From Puffinus mauretanicus (lineage: Eukaryota > Chordata > Aves > Procellariiformes > Procellariidae): a stretch of 64,000 nt of DNA. Position numbers and translations under genes: made by a program. Below the pieces are notes generated by a model. That model was not told where the DNA came from. It saw nothing but the letters and a program-made list of their open reading frames with translations, and made no database searches. Of this stretch, positions 26,801-37,049 are shown piece by piece; within the stretch, counting starts at the first letter, position 1; each line of letters begins with the position of its first letter. The DNA is taken from positions 124,001 through 188,000 of the forward strand of contig JAJKFH010002480.1 in the NCBI GenBank assembly GCA_023333565.1, read 5' to 3'.

Positions 26801-29129
26801 CACCACTGTTAGACACGAAAACTCTCACAGAATTCACTTGGAAAACTCCATTTGCTGTAGCTGAATGAATGACACAGGCATGCCATATGTGTGTAGCTAA
26901 ATGAATGATAAAATGTTCACCTCTCATTGTCGTATGTGATTCATAAAAGGTCTTTTACGCCAAAATGCCATGTCACTGTACAAAGTGTACAGCAGGCAGA
27001 TCATAAAACAAGAGGACACGCTGCCTACAAGAGTAAATAAATTCCTACCTATATGAAAGAAAAATTCCCTAAGAGCAGTTTTGGAAAGTTTGGTTTGTTC
27101 GGTTTTTTGATTTGCGTTTTTATAAACGGGCCATCTTAACTGTGTGTAATAAGCTGAATAGGACTGAATGGATCTGATGTACTCTGATGTGAAATGCATC
27201 CCTTTGTGAACCTGACCTATTTCTACTGAAATCAGTGCTGTGGTTCTAGATAAGCTTGGGTGGAAGAGAGCTGGATTTGACCCCATCACTGTTCCCCTCC
27301 CCTGTTTTAAAAGGACAAAGAGCTGATTTCAGCATTCAGAATTCATAGTGATTCTAGGACTTATTGTAGTCCTCACCTGGTGCTTCACTTGTTTTCACAA
27401 ATATTGTCCCACCTCCCAGGCTTTTTCAATGTCTTAGATTTTTGCTGGTGTTTTGTAATTTAAGAATTAAAAAGCCCAAACCAGGTAAAAGGGGGGTAAC
27501 CTCCAAATGCTCATGTCTAGTTTAGATACATCTTTTTTTCCTAGTTTCTGCATCTTCTGAGAAATACTGATACTTTCACCTCATCATAATGGTTTTCACA
27601 GTTACCAAACAGAGAATAGAATCAGTAATAGTGACACTGAGTGACGTCGCTGCAGTATTACTAACCTTCGAGAAGAGGCTCACAAGTCATGCTGAGTATA
27701 AACTTTCTAAGTAACAGCTTACTAGCTTCACTACGATTTTCTTAGATATTGAGGCCAAAGAAGACTAGTAGTGTATTTACTGACTACCCTGTAGCTTTTC
27801 AGCTGGTTTTCCAGAATATGGAAGCAGAGTCTTCTATGGAGTATAAAACAGGAAAAGAAGCTAAATATAGCTATTGTACTATTGTAAAGCATGGCTTCCT
27901 GATAATAGGAGCCAAATAACCCAGATCCATTACCCATAGTTTCACTCAGTCTTGATAGCTTGATACTTCGAACCAAGAATGTCTACTTCCATCAATCTTA
28001 AATAATTCACAAATTACATCAAAATACTGTTCCTTAAGTATTCATACCCAGACAAGGTTAGATAAAGGTAAATGGTGAGACAGATTTATTTATTTGGCTC
28101 TACTTACCATTTTGGTGAATAAATCTCATCTACCCAACATCTCCAACCAGAGATAATATGGGGACATCAACAATATTGCTGGGCAGCCCCACTGGCTTTT
28201 CATCCCCTGTTTTTTCTAACAGCATCTGCGGCTCATTTGAAAAATTCAGTATCATCACACAAAAATAAGTTAGTTCCTTTGCTTCTATATAATTTGACCT
28301 CAGTCCAGATTTACTTTTTTGTTCCTTTCTGTCAACATAATCTTTTCTTGCAGCCTTGTTCTGAGGCACATACTCCAGAGAGACTCCTTAACAGAGAAGT
28401 TGGCATATATTGCACAGGCACCTGAATCACAGTGTTATTTTTCCTTAGTGGTCCTTCTGTAAATGAAGCATCATTTTTACTCCCCAAGCCATTAAAAGCT
28501 GTTTTAGTGACTGGTATTGGGAGTTCCATAAATTCTCAATAATAAAAACTTTCAGTAAGGATTTCCTAGTTCCCTTGATCTATGCAAATACTTATTTTAA
28601 TTAAAGCAATGATAGACATATCAGAAAGATGTGATGATCAATTAACCCATCCAAGAACCTGACAGCCTTTGGCATTTGCCCAGTTGGTTCCTAGTATATA
28701 GAGAAGAACGCTTCGGAAAAAGTAAGATTTCTTTGTAGAAATTGCTCCGCTCAAGGCCAAGTGAGTGCATAGTAAATAAGTGAGCTGATTTTTTACCTCC
28801 AAAGATTAAATCATACTGTGATAATTTTCTTAGTCTGAGAGCAGGCTCCCTGAAGTAAACATGAAGCTCAAAATTCTAGTCTTAAGTCTGACATGAAAAT
28901 GGGTTTCATAGTTTCATCTTTTAATCAAAAAAATCAAGACTCTGATCCTTTCTGCCTGAAGTTAGAAGAATTTAGCTACTGAAAACAATAGGAGTGTACC
29001 CAGAGCCACACCTAAATTAATAGTAACTGATTTTAAGTTTGATGCATGTTTTACAGTGAGATAAGGGATTAAGGAATTTTAGTAGTTGAATAATTAATAG
29101 CAGCTAGAAGATTGAATCAGTAGGTAAGG
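14801..29129. other. Non-coding DNA, no gene recognised
   Basis: No open frame here resembles a known family. The longest minus-strand one (154 codons, 18,924-19,388) is cysteine-rich by eye but matches nothing I know and lacks exon-type borders. AT microsatellite-like runs occur near 22,445-22,470. The plus-strand segment 24,540-24,680 is GC-richer than its surroundings without clear CpG clustering. I see no intact mobile element. Confidence 0.55.
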
Positions 29130-29655
29130 GCTTGATACTTTGTTCCTCACAAGGCCGGCTCAGCCTGATAAGGCCGACTTAGCTATGGTGTAAATTAACT
29201 GAGGCGCCTCACAAGGACAGCTCCTGATAAAGACTAAAAACTTGTCTCAAGAAGCCAGCTAAAACTGACCCTGCGGTATGGACAAAAGTAAAAAGACAAC
29301 TGAGCCTGCGCAAGAACAAAAGGTTACTAGCGGTGACGAAGAGGAACTATCAGCCTTCATCCCCACGCCCCCCGACGACCACCACTAGGAGGCAATGCGC
29401 AAGCGCAGATGGGAGGGGTCTATGGAAATGACTTCTTGGAACTCATTTTAATACAAAGCGGGGACAGGTCATGCATATGTATAGGCGTATTACAAAATTT
29501 TATGAATATGTAATATTTTACTGTATATATTTATGGTAAGTGCCGTGTTGAGGCGCGCACGATTTTGGTGGGACTATCCCCCCGTGCCGCCCAGCGCTGA
29601 ATAAACATACCTACTTTACAATCTCATAGATTGTGGAGTCCGGTTTCCGCAAGTC
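29130..29655 (+). mobile_element. Solo LTR of an avian endogenous retrovirus (approximate borders)
   Basis: This block differs in composition from its surroundings and has LTR architecture. A GC-richer, CpG-bearing U3-like part comes first, then a TATA-like AT run (near 29,500-29,535), a GC-rich R-like part, AATAAA at 29,600-29,605, and a 3' part ending GGTTTCCGCA at about 29,655. No gag, pol or env similarity follows on either side, so it is best read as a solo LTR left after recombination. Clean target-site duplications were not found, so the 5' edge is uncertain (a start near TGTTCCTCACAAGG or some tens of bases upstream). I infer the orientation from the poly(A) signal. Confidence 0.65.
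29600..29605 (+). terminator. LTR polyadenylation signal AATAAA
   Basis: An AATAAA hexamer follows the GC-rich segment CCGCCCAGCGCTG within the solo LTR, the usual place of the signal at the R/U5 region. It sets the LTR orientation as plus and could end transcripts that read through from the left. Confidence 0.5.
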
Positions 29656-31138
29656 AACAGCAGAACCCCAAACACACTATCTGCCAGAGACAATACCTGT
29701 CTCTGTTCAATCCTGTTGGTACCTTCAGGAAAAAAGCCATTTGGGAGCCCTCTCACAAGCTGACAACCTTTCTGACTGCACCTCACAACTACAAGAATTG
29801 CATATATACTTAAATAGGACTTCTAGTATTACTACTGTCACCTTAAAAAGATATTTGCCTAAAAACATTAGGTTTGGCCCTCCGGTCTGATGAAACTGCT
29901 TTATATCCTTCCGTTTCTGCAAAGAAGCCTAAAGCTGACAGGCCCAGGCTCTGGTTCCAAATACATTTCTTCAGCATCAGTGATGGCTCAAGATGTCCCT
30001 GTCCATGCTCTGCCAGCTTCCTTGTATCCTCACGATTGTCGGTGTGGCTGGTGATGAACCAGATCAGGGAATTAGTCTAGATGAACAGTGACTTGGATTT
30101 CTTTCAGCTGTGTCATTTTTATAAGGATGGTGGCTGCGAAAACCCGCTTATTCAGCATTGCCACTTAACCTGAAGTCACAGCTCTGGACAGTTCAAGACA
30201 GCTTTGGACAGTTCAGTAGCATGTACTTCATGGGATTTTGTGGTTGTACAAGGTAAAATTTTAGACATTTCGGAGCTGCCTGTCTTTAAAGATTCAGCAG
30301 AGATCCACTATATGGATCAAAACAAAGCCCCAAACATCTTTAAAAGAAGGCTTATTTCAAATGTGAATGAAAATTTCCTGAGCTTTAGCCTCTGAGCAAA
30401 GTGGAAACTGTTGTCTATCTCAAAATACACGGAATTCTCATGTCCACACAGGGATGGCAATGGAATTGCATCTATCACTATTTGCTAGGAATAAAGATTG
30501 GTGTGAAAATCATCCTAACACAAGGTCTACAGGACAATATACCAAGTCTACATATGAAGGAGAAGGTATCGAGTATCTGTTAAAGAGCTGCAGAGCCTGC
30601 TTTAAAAGAGGTACTTGCCTGAATAAAACGTTGCATGCTAAGCCAGCGAGGCTCTGCTTGAGCTCAGGAGTCTGTCTGCTGCGTGCAGCGTAATTTTAAG
30701 TGGAAATTTTGCCTGAGCGCAGATGAAATGCTGGGCTTTGAGGGAACGCATTATTCTTGGAGAACACAAAATGACACAACATAAGGAGCAAGTCCACTGA
30801 AACTTTTTTTGATCATTCGCCTTTATTCAGAGATACTAGCTGCAAAGCACTGCCTCCATAATAATTCACTACCTATTGCAAATCTATAAATTGTCTGAGT
30901 GCTTCAAAATAACAAATTACTAGCTCAACTTTCCCAAAGAAAATCCACTAGAACTTTTCCATTGCACACAGCTGTTATTAACATCAGCTGATTCGTTATG
31001 TGTTTTCATGTCAGTCTTTACAAAGAAGTATTTTGTAGTGTGAACAAGGACCATGTGTTGTAAAAACGATGATCCAGAACTAAGAAGGATATCTACCCGT
31101 GACCTGAGCCCAGATAATGAAGTGTCTCATCCACATTA
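29656..31138. other. Upstream flank of TM4SF4, non-coding
   Basis: I recognise no gene between the LTR and the TM4SF4 promoter. A two-copy 20-bp tandem repeat lies at 30,181-30,220. Open frames are short and unconvincing. TM4SF4 regulatory elements may lie here (for example TGTTATTAAC near 30,975, half of an HNF1-type site), but I cannot confirm them from sequence alone. Confidence 0.5.
30181..30220 (+). repeat. 20-bp tandem repeat, two copies
   Basis: GCTCTGGACAGTTCAAGACA at 30,181-30,200 is followed at once by GCTTTGGACAGTTCAGTAGC. The copies share the core GGACAGTTCA and differ at only a few positions. Confidence 0.7.
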
Positions 31139-31163
31139 GTAAAATATTAACAGAGGTTATTGG
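31139..31163 (+). promoter_or_regulatory. HNF1-like site and inverted CCAAT box upstream of TM4SF4
   Basis: GTAAAATATTAAC at 31,139-31,151 matches the HNF1 palindrome GTTAATNATTAAC at 11 of 13 positions. ATTGG at 31,159-31,163 is an inverted CCAAT box. Both lie about 85-110 bp upstream of the TATA box, a normal position for proximal elements. TM4SF4 is known in mammals as a liver, gut and pancreas gene, so an HNF1 input would make sense. That binding is inference from motif and context. Confidence 0.4.
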
Positions 31164-31246
31164 TTGTCATAGCAAAATGAGAGGCTGCACTGAACGTAAT
31201 TTCATTTACGGACATTCAGAAAATTGACATCACGGCTGCGAGAATG

Positions 31247-31254
31247 TATAAATA
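31247..31254 (+). promoter_or_regulatory. TM4SF4: TATA box of TM4SF4
   Basis: TATAAATA lies 199 bp upstream of the start codon. It predicts transcription start near 31,278 and a 5' UTR of about 175 nt. No ATG occurs between the predicted start and the CDS start, consistent with a real leader. The promoter itself is not CpG-rich, as expected for a tissue-restricted gene. Confidence 0.65.
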
Positions 31255-31452
31255 ACCAGCACACTGCCTTTCTGATCGACTGCAGCAACATCTCTGAAGA
31301 GAGCATTCTACAGGCTCGGGTCCTCTGAAGGCACAGCAGAAACTGGATTTTGTAAAGTACACCGAGAAGCTCCTTTTTATAAAACAGTTCTGAGAACGTC
31401 TGAGAGATTTTTCCTCCGCCTTTACTTGTGTTTGCCATTTCTTTAAAAAAGC

Positions 31453-31626
31453 ATGTGCACGGGAGGTTGTGCTAAGTGCCTGGGAACCACTCTTATCCCC
31501 CTGGCTGTGCTATGTACCCTCGCTAACATTTTGTTGTTTTTCCCTGGAGGAAAAGTGGTTGAAAACAATCTACACATTACAGATGAGGTTTGGTACTTCG
31601 GAGGGATCTTGGGATCTGGTGTATTG
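31453..31626 (+). CDS. TM4SF4: TM4SF4 exon 1 (coding part)
   Basis: 58 codons from ATG to ...GSGVL, followed by the donor GTGAGT. It encodes the short cytoplasmic N-terminus, TM1, the small extracellular loop and the start of TM2. The phase is 0 at the exon end. Intron 1 is only 267 bp. Confidence 0.95.
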
Positions 31627-34600
31627 GTGAGTATATAAATTCAGACATTCCCACCTTTTCCCCTCCACCACACCATGACTTTGCATTGCTGAATTTCCTC
31701 AGTACCTCAAATGCAGGTTCCAACACTGCAAATTCTTCTTTGATAAACAAATAAGTTACAAGTCATCCAATGGTTTTGCAATAAGGAAATTAATTTAGTG
31801 ATAAGAAAAAAAAAAAGACATAGAACTATTATATTTAAAAGCAAATGTAACTTGAATTCATCCCAATTCAAACTGTATTTCTGTTATTGGTAGATGATCT
31901 TTCCTGCCTTGGTATTTTTGGGCCTTAAGAATAATGATTGCTGTGGATGCTGTGGTAATGAAAGCTGTGGAAAGAGGTTTGCGGTAAGTGAGAGGAAACA
32001 TGGCAAAAAAGTAAAAGCTAAATTGTTAATGATACGATATACGTAGATCTTCTACTCACAGTCATTGAGAGACTAGACAGATGCTGTCCAGAGTGTAGGA
32101 CACAAAGCCCTGCCATTTGTCTGAGTGCTGGAAAGTAGAAATAGCAGGCTGTAAAAACTGTATTATGCCTCTGACGTGCCACAGGTACCACAACTGTACT
32201 GCCTTGTTGCATTTTGCTATCGCAAGATGCTTATAGTTGCTATCACAACTAAAACTGAACTTCTGAAAGATCTGCACTTTGTTTTGCAGAGCATAACAGT
32301 TCTCTCTTTAGCCATTTTTTGTTGGCAGTTTTTAAAATTATTCTGATAGCTGGGCACTACATTCCCAACTCACTGCAGACCCACGCGATGGGCTGTATCT
32401 TACTAGGTTCATAGGAAATATCAGGTTGGAGGAGACCTCGGGGGGGTCACCAGTTAAAGCCAGGTAGACCAGAATCCACTTTGAATTTGTAGCTTCCTTT
32501 CACACTAGACGTGAAAAGTTTCAAATGGATACCTCCAGACGCTAGTAAAAATTTCAAGCATTTTAGTTTAAAAAGGAAGTTAGAGAAAAAGTAAATATAT
32601 TTCTATTAGGAAAGTCTGTCCTTTTGAAATAAATTGTTTGGCTCAAGTAGATCATTACACTTTTTTATAACGGAACAGGTTTTCAATTGAAAAAAAAAGG
32701 AAGAAACAAATAGGAAAAGAATCACGACTGTGAGGTTAACAAGGAGCCTTCACTAAATCCCCTGTCTTTGATGCGGTCTTCATGCAATCCCAACAAAGCA
32801 GGTGGAGCTTCGAGGTGGGGGGAAATGGAGCCACATATTTCTCTTCACCACACTGTATTATCAATTTTCTGTCAGCAGTGAACATATCTTAGTTTAGCTT
32901 TGAAGACCACATATAGCTCAGCAACTACCAAACTACTAACATTTTGCTGCCAGGCTGCCACTCATGCCTCTGCAGTGCAGCTGAAAGGGGCGCAGGGTTG
33001 TGCACAGCGGGGTGACCGGCCGTGAGCGCTCGCTGCCTCTGCTCCCGCTGGCGTATGTAAGCCGAACCGTGTATGCGTGGTGCTGCCCGCAAAGCAACCT
33101 ACGTTCCGCAGCGCAGCACCTTGTTAACGACTCGTGAGAGTGCAGCTGACTGAGAGACTGGGAATATTAATACAGTCACAAGTACTAAGTACACTGTACT
33201 AAAAGAGCCCTGGTGGCCTTACCACCGCATGACTGAGAACTGAATTTGTTCCTCTATGTTAGCAGAAACACCATTATTATGATGTCTACTACATAAACAT
33301 AATGTTTAATTTAGCCCCATCAGATATACAACATAAAAATGCATGTCAACACTAAGGCAAGAGTCTCATGATGAGGTCTGAATAAAAAGCTCACAGACCT
33401 GAAAGTACGTTTCTTTTTTTCCTTCACCTGTATCACTTTGATCCAATAAAAGACACTACCTCCACCTCCAAAGCATTATGGCTACAAGTGCTTCAGAATT
33501 CAAGCAGGGTATTAGTTTTTTCAAGATTTACTTACATATTAGTATATATGAAAATGCTGTAATGGAAAGCCAGAAAAATAAAGACATCCTTTCCAATCCA
33601 TTCCAATTGCACTATTAGAGCTAATGATGACAAGTACCTGCAAGGAGATAAAGTATACTAATATGAAACCTGAAGGGGAGACTCAGGAAGGAAAAATATA
33701 ATTACTTGGTCCAAATACGACCAAGATACCAAAGCTAACTTGTAAAAGGTACTGTAGATTTTTTTTTAATGCCTTGAGTGGTCCAAGTCTTGTCTTGCTT
33801 ATAATCTCTTGCGAAAGTCATCCACTTCAGTGAAACACAGGACCCTGAACAAGGAGGTCTGTTGGATAAATGCTGTCTAAAGGGGAGGAGTGCCATCTAC
33901 TGTGTCAGCATCGACTCCTTTCGTCTTCAGGCAAATGGTGCTAATGCTTTTAAAGCTTCTAAATACCAGTGCAGGTATGCGTTACACATTTATTATGTAA
34001 TTGCAAACTCATGTCGACTATTCAAGAGTTCAAGAGTTGACTATTTTGGCCGCTAAGAGCTGAATTTAGGGAATGTACATTCACATTAATAGGGTACATT
34101 TCATTGTTTGAATGAGAACAAAAACATTATTTTTCTCTTCCTCAGATGTTTTCTTCTATAATATTTGCTGCAGTTGGAGTTCTGGGAGCTGGATACTGCT
34201 TTGTTTTGTCAGCAGTAGCCCTAAACAGAGGCCCTAAATGTTACACTGGAACAGAGTGGACCTATCCTTTCCAGGATGGGTAAGACAAGACAATCAGAAA
34301 AAAAAGTTATACATGTTTTAAGTTTGTGATATGATTTAACTTCCAAATCCGTTGTGCAAAAATGAGAATTATACTGTTTTTCTAAAACACAAAAGCTCTT
34401 AGAAGAGCCAGCAACGCACAGCAATACTAAATAAGGTTCAAGAGCACGGATGTAAAGGCTAGCAAGTACAATCAAAACTATCAAGTTTCAAAGGAGCCAA
34501 TAAAGAGAAACGCACAGCCTTCTAGGTTATTCTGGGATGATAAGCAGTATATGGGGATAAATTCCACCTAGATGAATAGCAGTGACATCTTATATTGAAA

Positions 34601-36440
34601 TTTGATTGTATTAAAATAATTAGTATCTATGTGTCATTTTATCTTGGTTATGGAGTTTGGAAGTTGTCTGTTCCTCACACTCTACAACTCAAACATGTTT
34701 GCTGTCTTGTATATTTATCACTTTCAGAGAGGTGGTGTGAAGAACAGGAAACCGTAGCAATCCAGTTACTCAGGACTGAAGTCAGCAAAGGTCCTGCTGA
34801 AAACAGGATACAATGTGTTACCAAGGAGAGAAGGACAGATTGACAAGGGGTGCAGTAAACCCCTCATCACCTGAGAATCTTTAATGCAGTCTTCCTCAGT
34901 CACGAGTAAACTAGCAGCATCTCTTGCATAATACACCACAAAATTATAGTTCAGGTTAAAAAGAAAAAAAGAGGTCTAATGTATGTTACACATTATTTGT
35001 TCATGGGCCAGTGAGGGCTGGAAACCAACTGCTTTGGTCTAATTCTGGGAGCATTTGGAAAAATATGCTCTGTTTCAAACACAATTTTGGTTGCAGTCAA
35101 GGAATCATGTGACAAGAAACAAAATGGCATTAAGAATATGCAGAGGAAATATAGTAAGTGGTTAAGCAGTTCACAATTAAATCAAAATGAAGGTGAAAAT
35201 TATGGAAAATACTTTTACCTAATACTGCTGTTCTTTAGGTGAGGCATCCAGAACAGCAAAGGTTGTTCTTTTCTGCTCAGTGGGCAAGAGGCGACTGGTC
35301 TTGTAGCATTTGATGTTTTGTTAGGAAAACTGAGTTTATTCATCTTTTATCATACTGTTTTGATAATTCACTTGTTTTGTTTTTATTACAATGTAATACA
35401 GTAAATTAAGACAAATAATTAGATGCAGACACCCACCACCCACCCTCCTCGGTTTCTGCTGAGGAGGAGTTCTAGAAGGCGCCACACTCCCAAGGAGACC
35501 TGGCGAGCCCCGGATCTGTAGGGGTACGCTCTGCGGGTGTAGTATGTACTGCCAGCTGTCAGCACTGCTTCACCCAGCAGAGAACCACAACCTCAGCAGC
35601 AAAAACGCCTTCGACAAAAGACACTGGCACGGATGAACATCCGTTTGGCACGTGCTTGGCTAAGATCTCTTCTTCCCAACATACCAGAAACTGTTCAATA
35701 CTCGTCTCTGATTGTTCCTTTCTGATGCCTTGTCTTTTCAAATCAATTGCTTCAATTGATCTAGAAACTCAAACGAAATCACGTTCTAGATAAGTAGCAC
35801 CAGTGTGATAATGGGAATTCTTTCCGCAGTTCTGAAGCTAACAGAACATCACAACAGTGACAACCTGTCAGCTGTGACAGGCCCCCTCTCTGCAAGCTAA
35901 TGTCATCTTCTTCATAACTGTTTTGTTGCCCCCCAGGAATTACCTCACTAGCCACTCACTGTGGAACATGTGTCAGTTGCCCGAAAACATCGTCCCATGG
36001 AACCTGACCCTCTTCTCCTTGCTGCTCATCATGAGTGGGATCCAGGCAGTGCTCTGTGGCATTCAGGTGGTGAATGGCCTGTTTGGAACAATCTGTGGGG
36101 ACTGCAAATGTTGCGGATGTTGTGGGGTGAGCAACTGATGGTTCTTCGTTCACTATTTTGCGTACTGATGATAGTTATATATACACCAGCTAGTCAGACC
36201 AGACAGTCTGAAAAACTAAACTAGCTTTCATTCAGCGCCATGATCATGTTTTCTGAAGTACAGCTGAAACCCTACAGTGTTGCCAGGTGCTGAAAATATG
36301 ATCTCAGTCCATATTTATGGCATTTACCTGACAGCTTCCCATAGCCACCGGGAAATAATAACCACCTTTGAAAGTCACAGGATAGTAGCCACTAGATTAT
36401 CTCCATGTTTTTATTCTTCCAGGGAGATGGAACTGTCTAA
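31453..36440 (+). CDS. TM4SF4: Transmembrane 4 L6 family member 4, complete gene in five exons
   Basis: The CDS joins 31,453-31,626, 31,894-31,983, 34,146-34,279, 35,937-36,126 and 36,423-36,440. All introns are GT-AG, the phases agree, and the product has 201 residues, close to the usual 202 of TM4SF4. This L6-family protein spans the plasma membrane four times (roughly residues 9-31, 46-68, 90-112 and 155-181) and in mammals is linked to control of cell growth and differentiation in gut, liver and pancreas. Visible landmarks are [11 protein letters not shown] at the N-terminus, the [11 protein letters not shown] segment, the CCGCCG cluster after TM2 (about residues 74-79), the KRFA end of exon 2, a large extracellular loop with cysteines, PWNLT with an N-glycosylation sequon at about 155, and a second CCGCCG near the C-terminus. 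The start has A at -3 and no upstream ATG. It is nearer TM4SF4 than TM4SF1 because of the PGGK, LGLKNND and GDGxV features. No damage is visible. Confidence 0.95.
31894..31983 (+). CDS. TM4SF4: TM4SF4 exon 2
   Basis: 30 codons, starting [12 protein letters not shown] after the acceptor TTGGTAG and ending GKRFA before GTAAGT. It carries the rest of TM2 and the CCGCCG-containing cytoplasmic loop that marks the L6 family. It is phase 0 at both ends. The exon is too short to stand out as an ORF. Confidence 0.95.
32405..32475 (-). mobile_element. CR1 LINE 3' fragment (degraded)
   Basis: The plus-strand text TTCATAGGAAATATCAGGTT followed by GGAGGAGACCTC matches the reverse complement of a CR1 3' end (GAGGTCCCTTCCAACCT... 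then the ATTCTATGA-type tail). The element is short, diverged and runs antisense to TM4SF4. Confidence 0.5.
32991..33134. promoter_or_regulatory. CpG-dense patch in TM4SF4 intron 2
   Basis: I count 17 CpGs in 144 bp, including GCGCTCGC and CCGAACCG, while the flanking intron is AT-rich and CpG-poor. It has no open frame of note and no repeat I recognise. Possible readings are an intragenic regulatory element kept unmethylated, an alternative promoter, or the remnant of a GC-rich repeat. Confidence 0.4.
34146..34279 (+). CDS. TM4SF4: TM4SF4 exon 3
   Basis: 134 nt from [17 protein letters not shown] to ...YPFQD plus two bases of a Gly codon completed in exon 4. It follows the acceptor CTTCCTCAG and ends before GTAAGA. 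It encodes TM3 and the first part of the large extracellular loop, including the cysteine in RGPKC. Confidence 0.95.
34280..35936 (+). other. TM4SF4: TM4SF4 intron 3
   Basis: A 1,657-bp GT-AG intron. A short hairpin-capable inverted repeat, CCTCCTC (35,444-35,450) and GAGGAGG (35,461-35,467) with a 10-nt loop, sits at the edge of a GC-richer stretch (about 35,435-35,540). Nothing else is recognised in it. Confidence 0.8.
35937..36126 (+). CDS. TM4SF4: TM4SF4 exon 4
   Basis: 190 nt. The first base completes Gly, then come [10 protein letters not shown], the sequon in PWNLT, TM4, and the second CCGCCG cluster. It follows the acceptor TTGCCCCCCAG and ends in phase 0 before GTGAGC. Read-through would meet a stop four codons into the intron, so the tiny exon 5 is needed for the family's usual C-terminus. 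Confidence 0.95.
36423..36440 (+). CDS. TM4SF4: TM4SF4 exon 5, five codons plus stop
   Basis: After the acceptor TTTTATTCTTCCAG the exon reads GGA GAT GGA ACT GTC TAA, that is GDGTV-stop. It restores the GDGxV ending of TM4SF4 (human ends GDGPV). Intron 4 is 296 bp. The rest of the exon is 3' UTR. Confidence 0.9.
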   Translation, partial: GDGTV

Positions 36441-36645
36441 AGAATATGAATATTGCAGACAACGCTCCTTATCTTGGGAGGCTCTCTTTTGCAACCGTTC
36501 CATAAATTAGCCCTCAGATGCGTCGCCTCTGACTAAGAAGATGAGAATGAAGGGCACTTCCCCCCACTAACGTTATGAAGCCCTGACTCCCTTCCTAGCC
36601 TTCCTGAAACCCCTCATCACGGAATAAAATAAGTGAAACTAAACT
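36441..36645 (+). other. TM4SF4: TM4SF4 3' UTR
   Basis: Starts right after the stop codon and should end shortly after the AATAAA at 36,623-36,628, giving a 3' UTR of about 200 nt. The exact cleavage site is inferred. Confidence 0.7.
36623..36628 (+). terminator. TM4SF4: TM4SF4 polyadenylation signal AATAAA
   Basis: First canonical AATAAA after the stop codon, 183 bp downstream, with T-rich sequence (CATTTATTTTTG) about 30 bp further on as a downstream element. Confidence 0.75.
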
Positions 36646-37049
36646 CTCACATTCACATTTATTTTTGTAAAACAGCTTCCATGTAAAAAGAGGGTATTCT
36701 CAGGCAAAATATTTTCTTTCCTGAGTCAGCTTTCCAACTGGGGATCACCAAATGCTGCTGGTACAAGGTCAGTTGTAATGCAGTAGTCTATTTTCTTTTG
36801 AGGTTTATCAGATGGAAATATCACGAGTCTAACTTTTTTTGAGTACATGTTTACATTAAGTGGAAAATTGAGGGCTTCTCTCTTCCAGACCTGCTATGAT
36901 TAAAATGCTCTCTATAAAGAGAGTCTCTGTTACAAAAGAGATTCACGAATCTCATGGTGAGGTCTCTTTTCTTGGCTGTGTCTGACGGATGGGTGTATTC
37001 AGCAGCACTGCTGTGCATGTAAGTGTAGGGTCAAAGTAACAGGCAAAAG

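Larger units (their letters stand above)
31984..34145 (+). other. TM4SF4: TM4SF4 intron 2
   Basis: A 2,162-bp GT-AG intron. It contains a likely minus-strand CR1 3' fragment (32,405-32,475) and an unexplained CpG-dense patch (32,991-33,134), both listed separately. I see no alternative exon with convincing borders. Confidence 0.85.

Noticed and set aside
1..31138. A second TM4SF gene (TM4SF1 or TM4SF18) upstream of TM4SF4
   Set aside because: I looked on both strands for the CCGCCG exon, the N-terminal MC.GKCA-type exon and the last-loop exon and found none, so these paralogues are probably outside the window.
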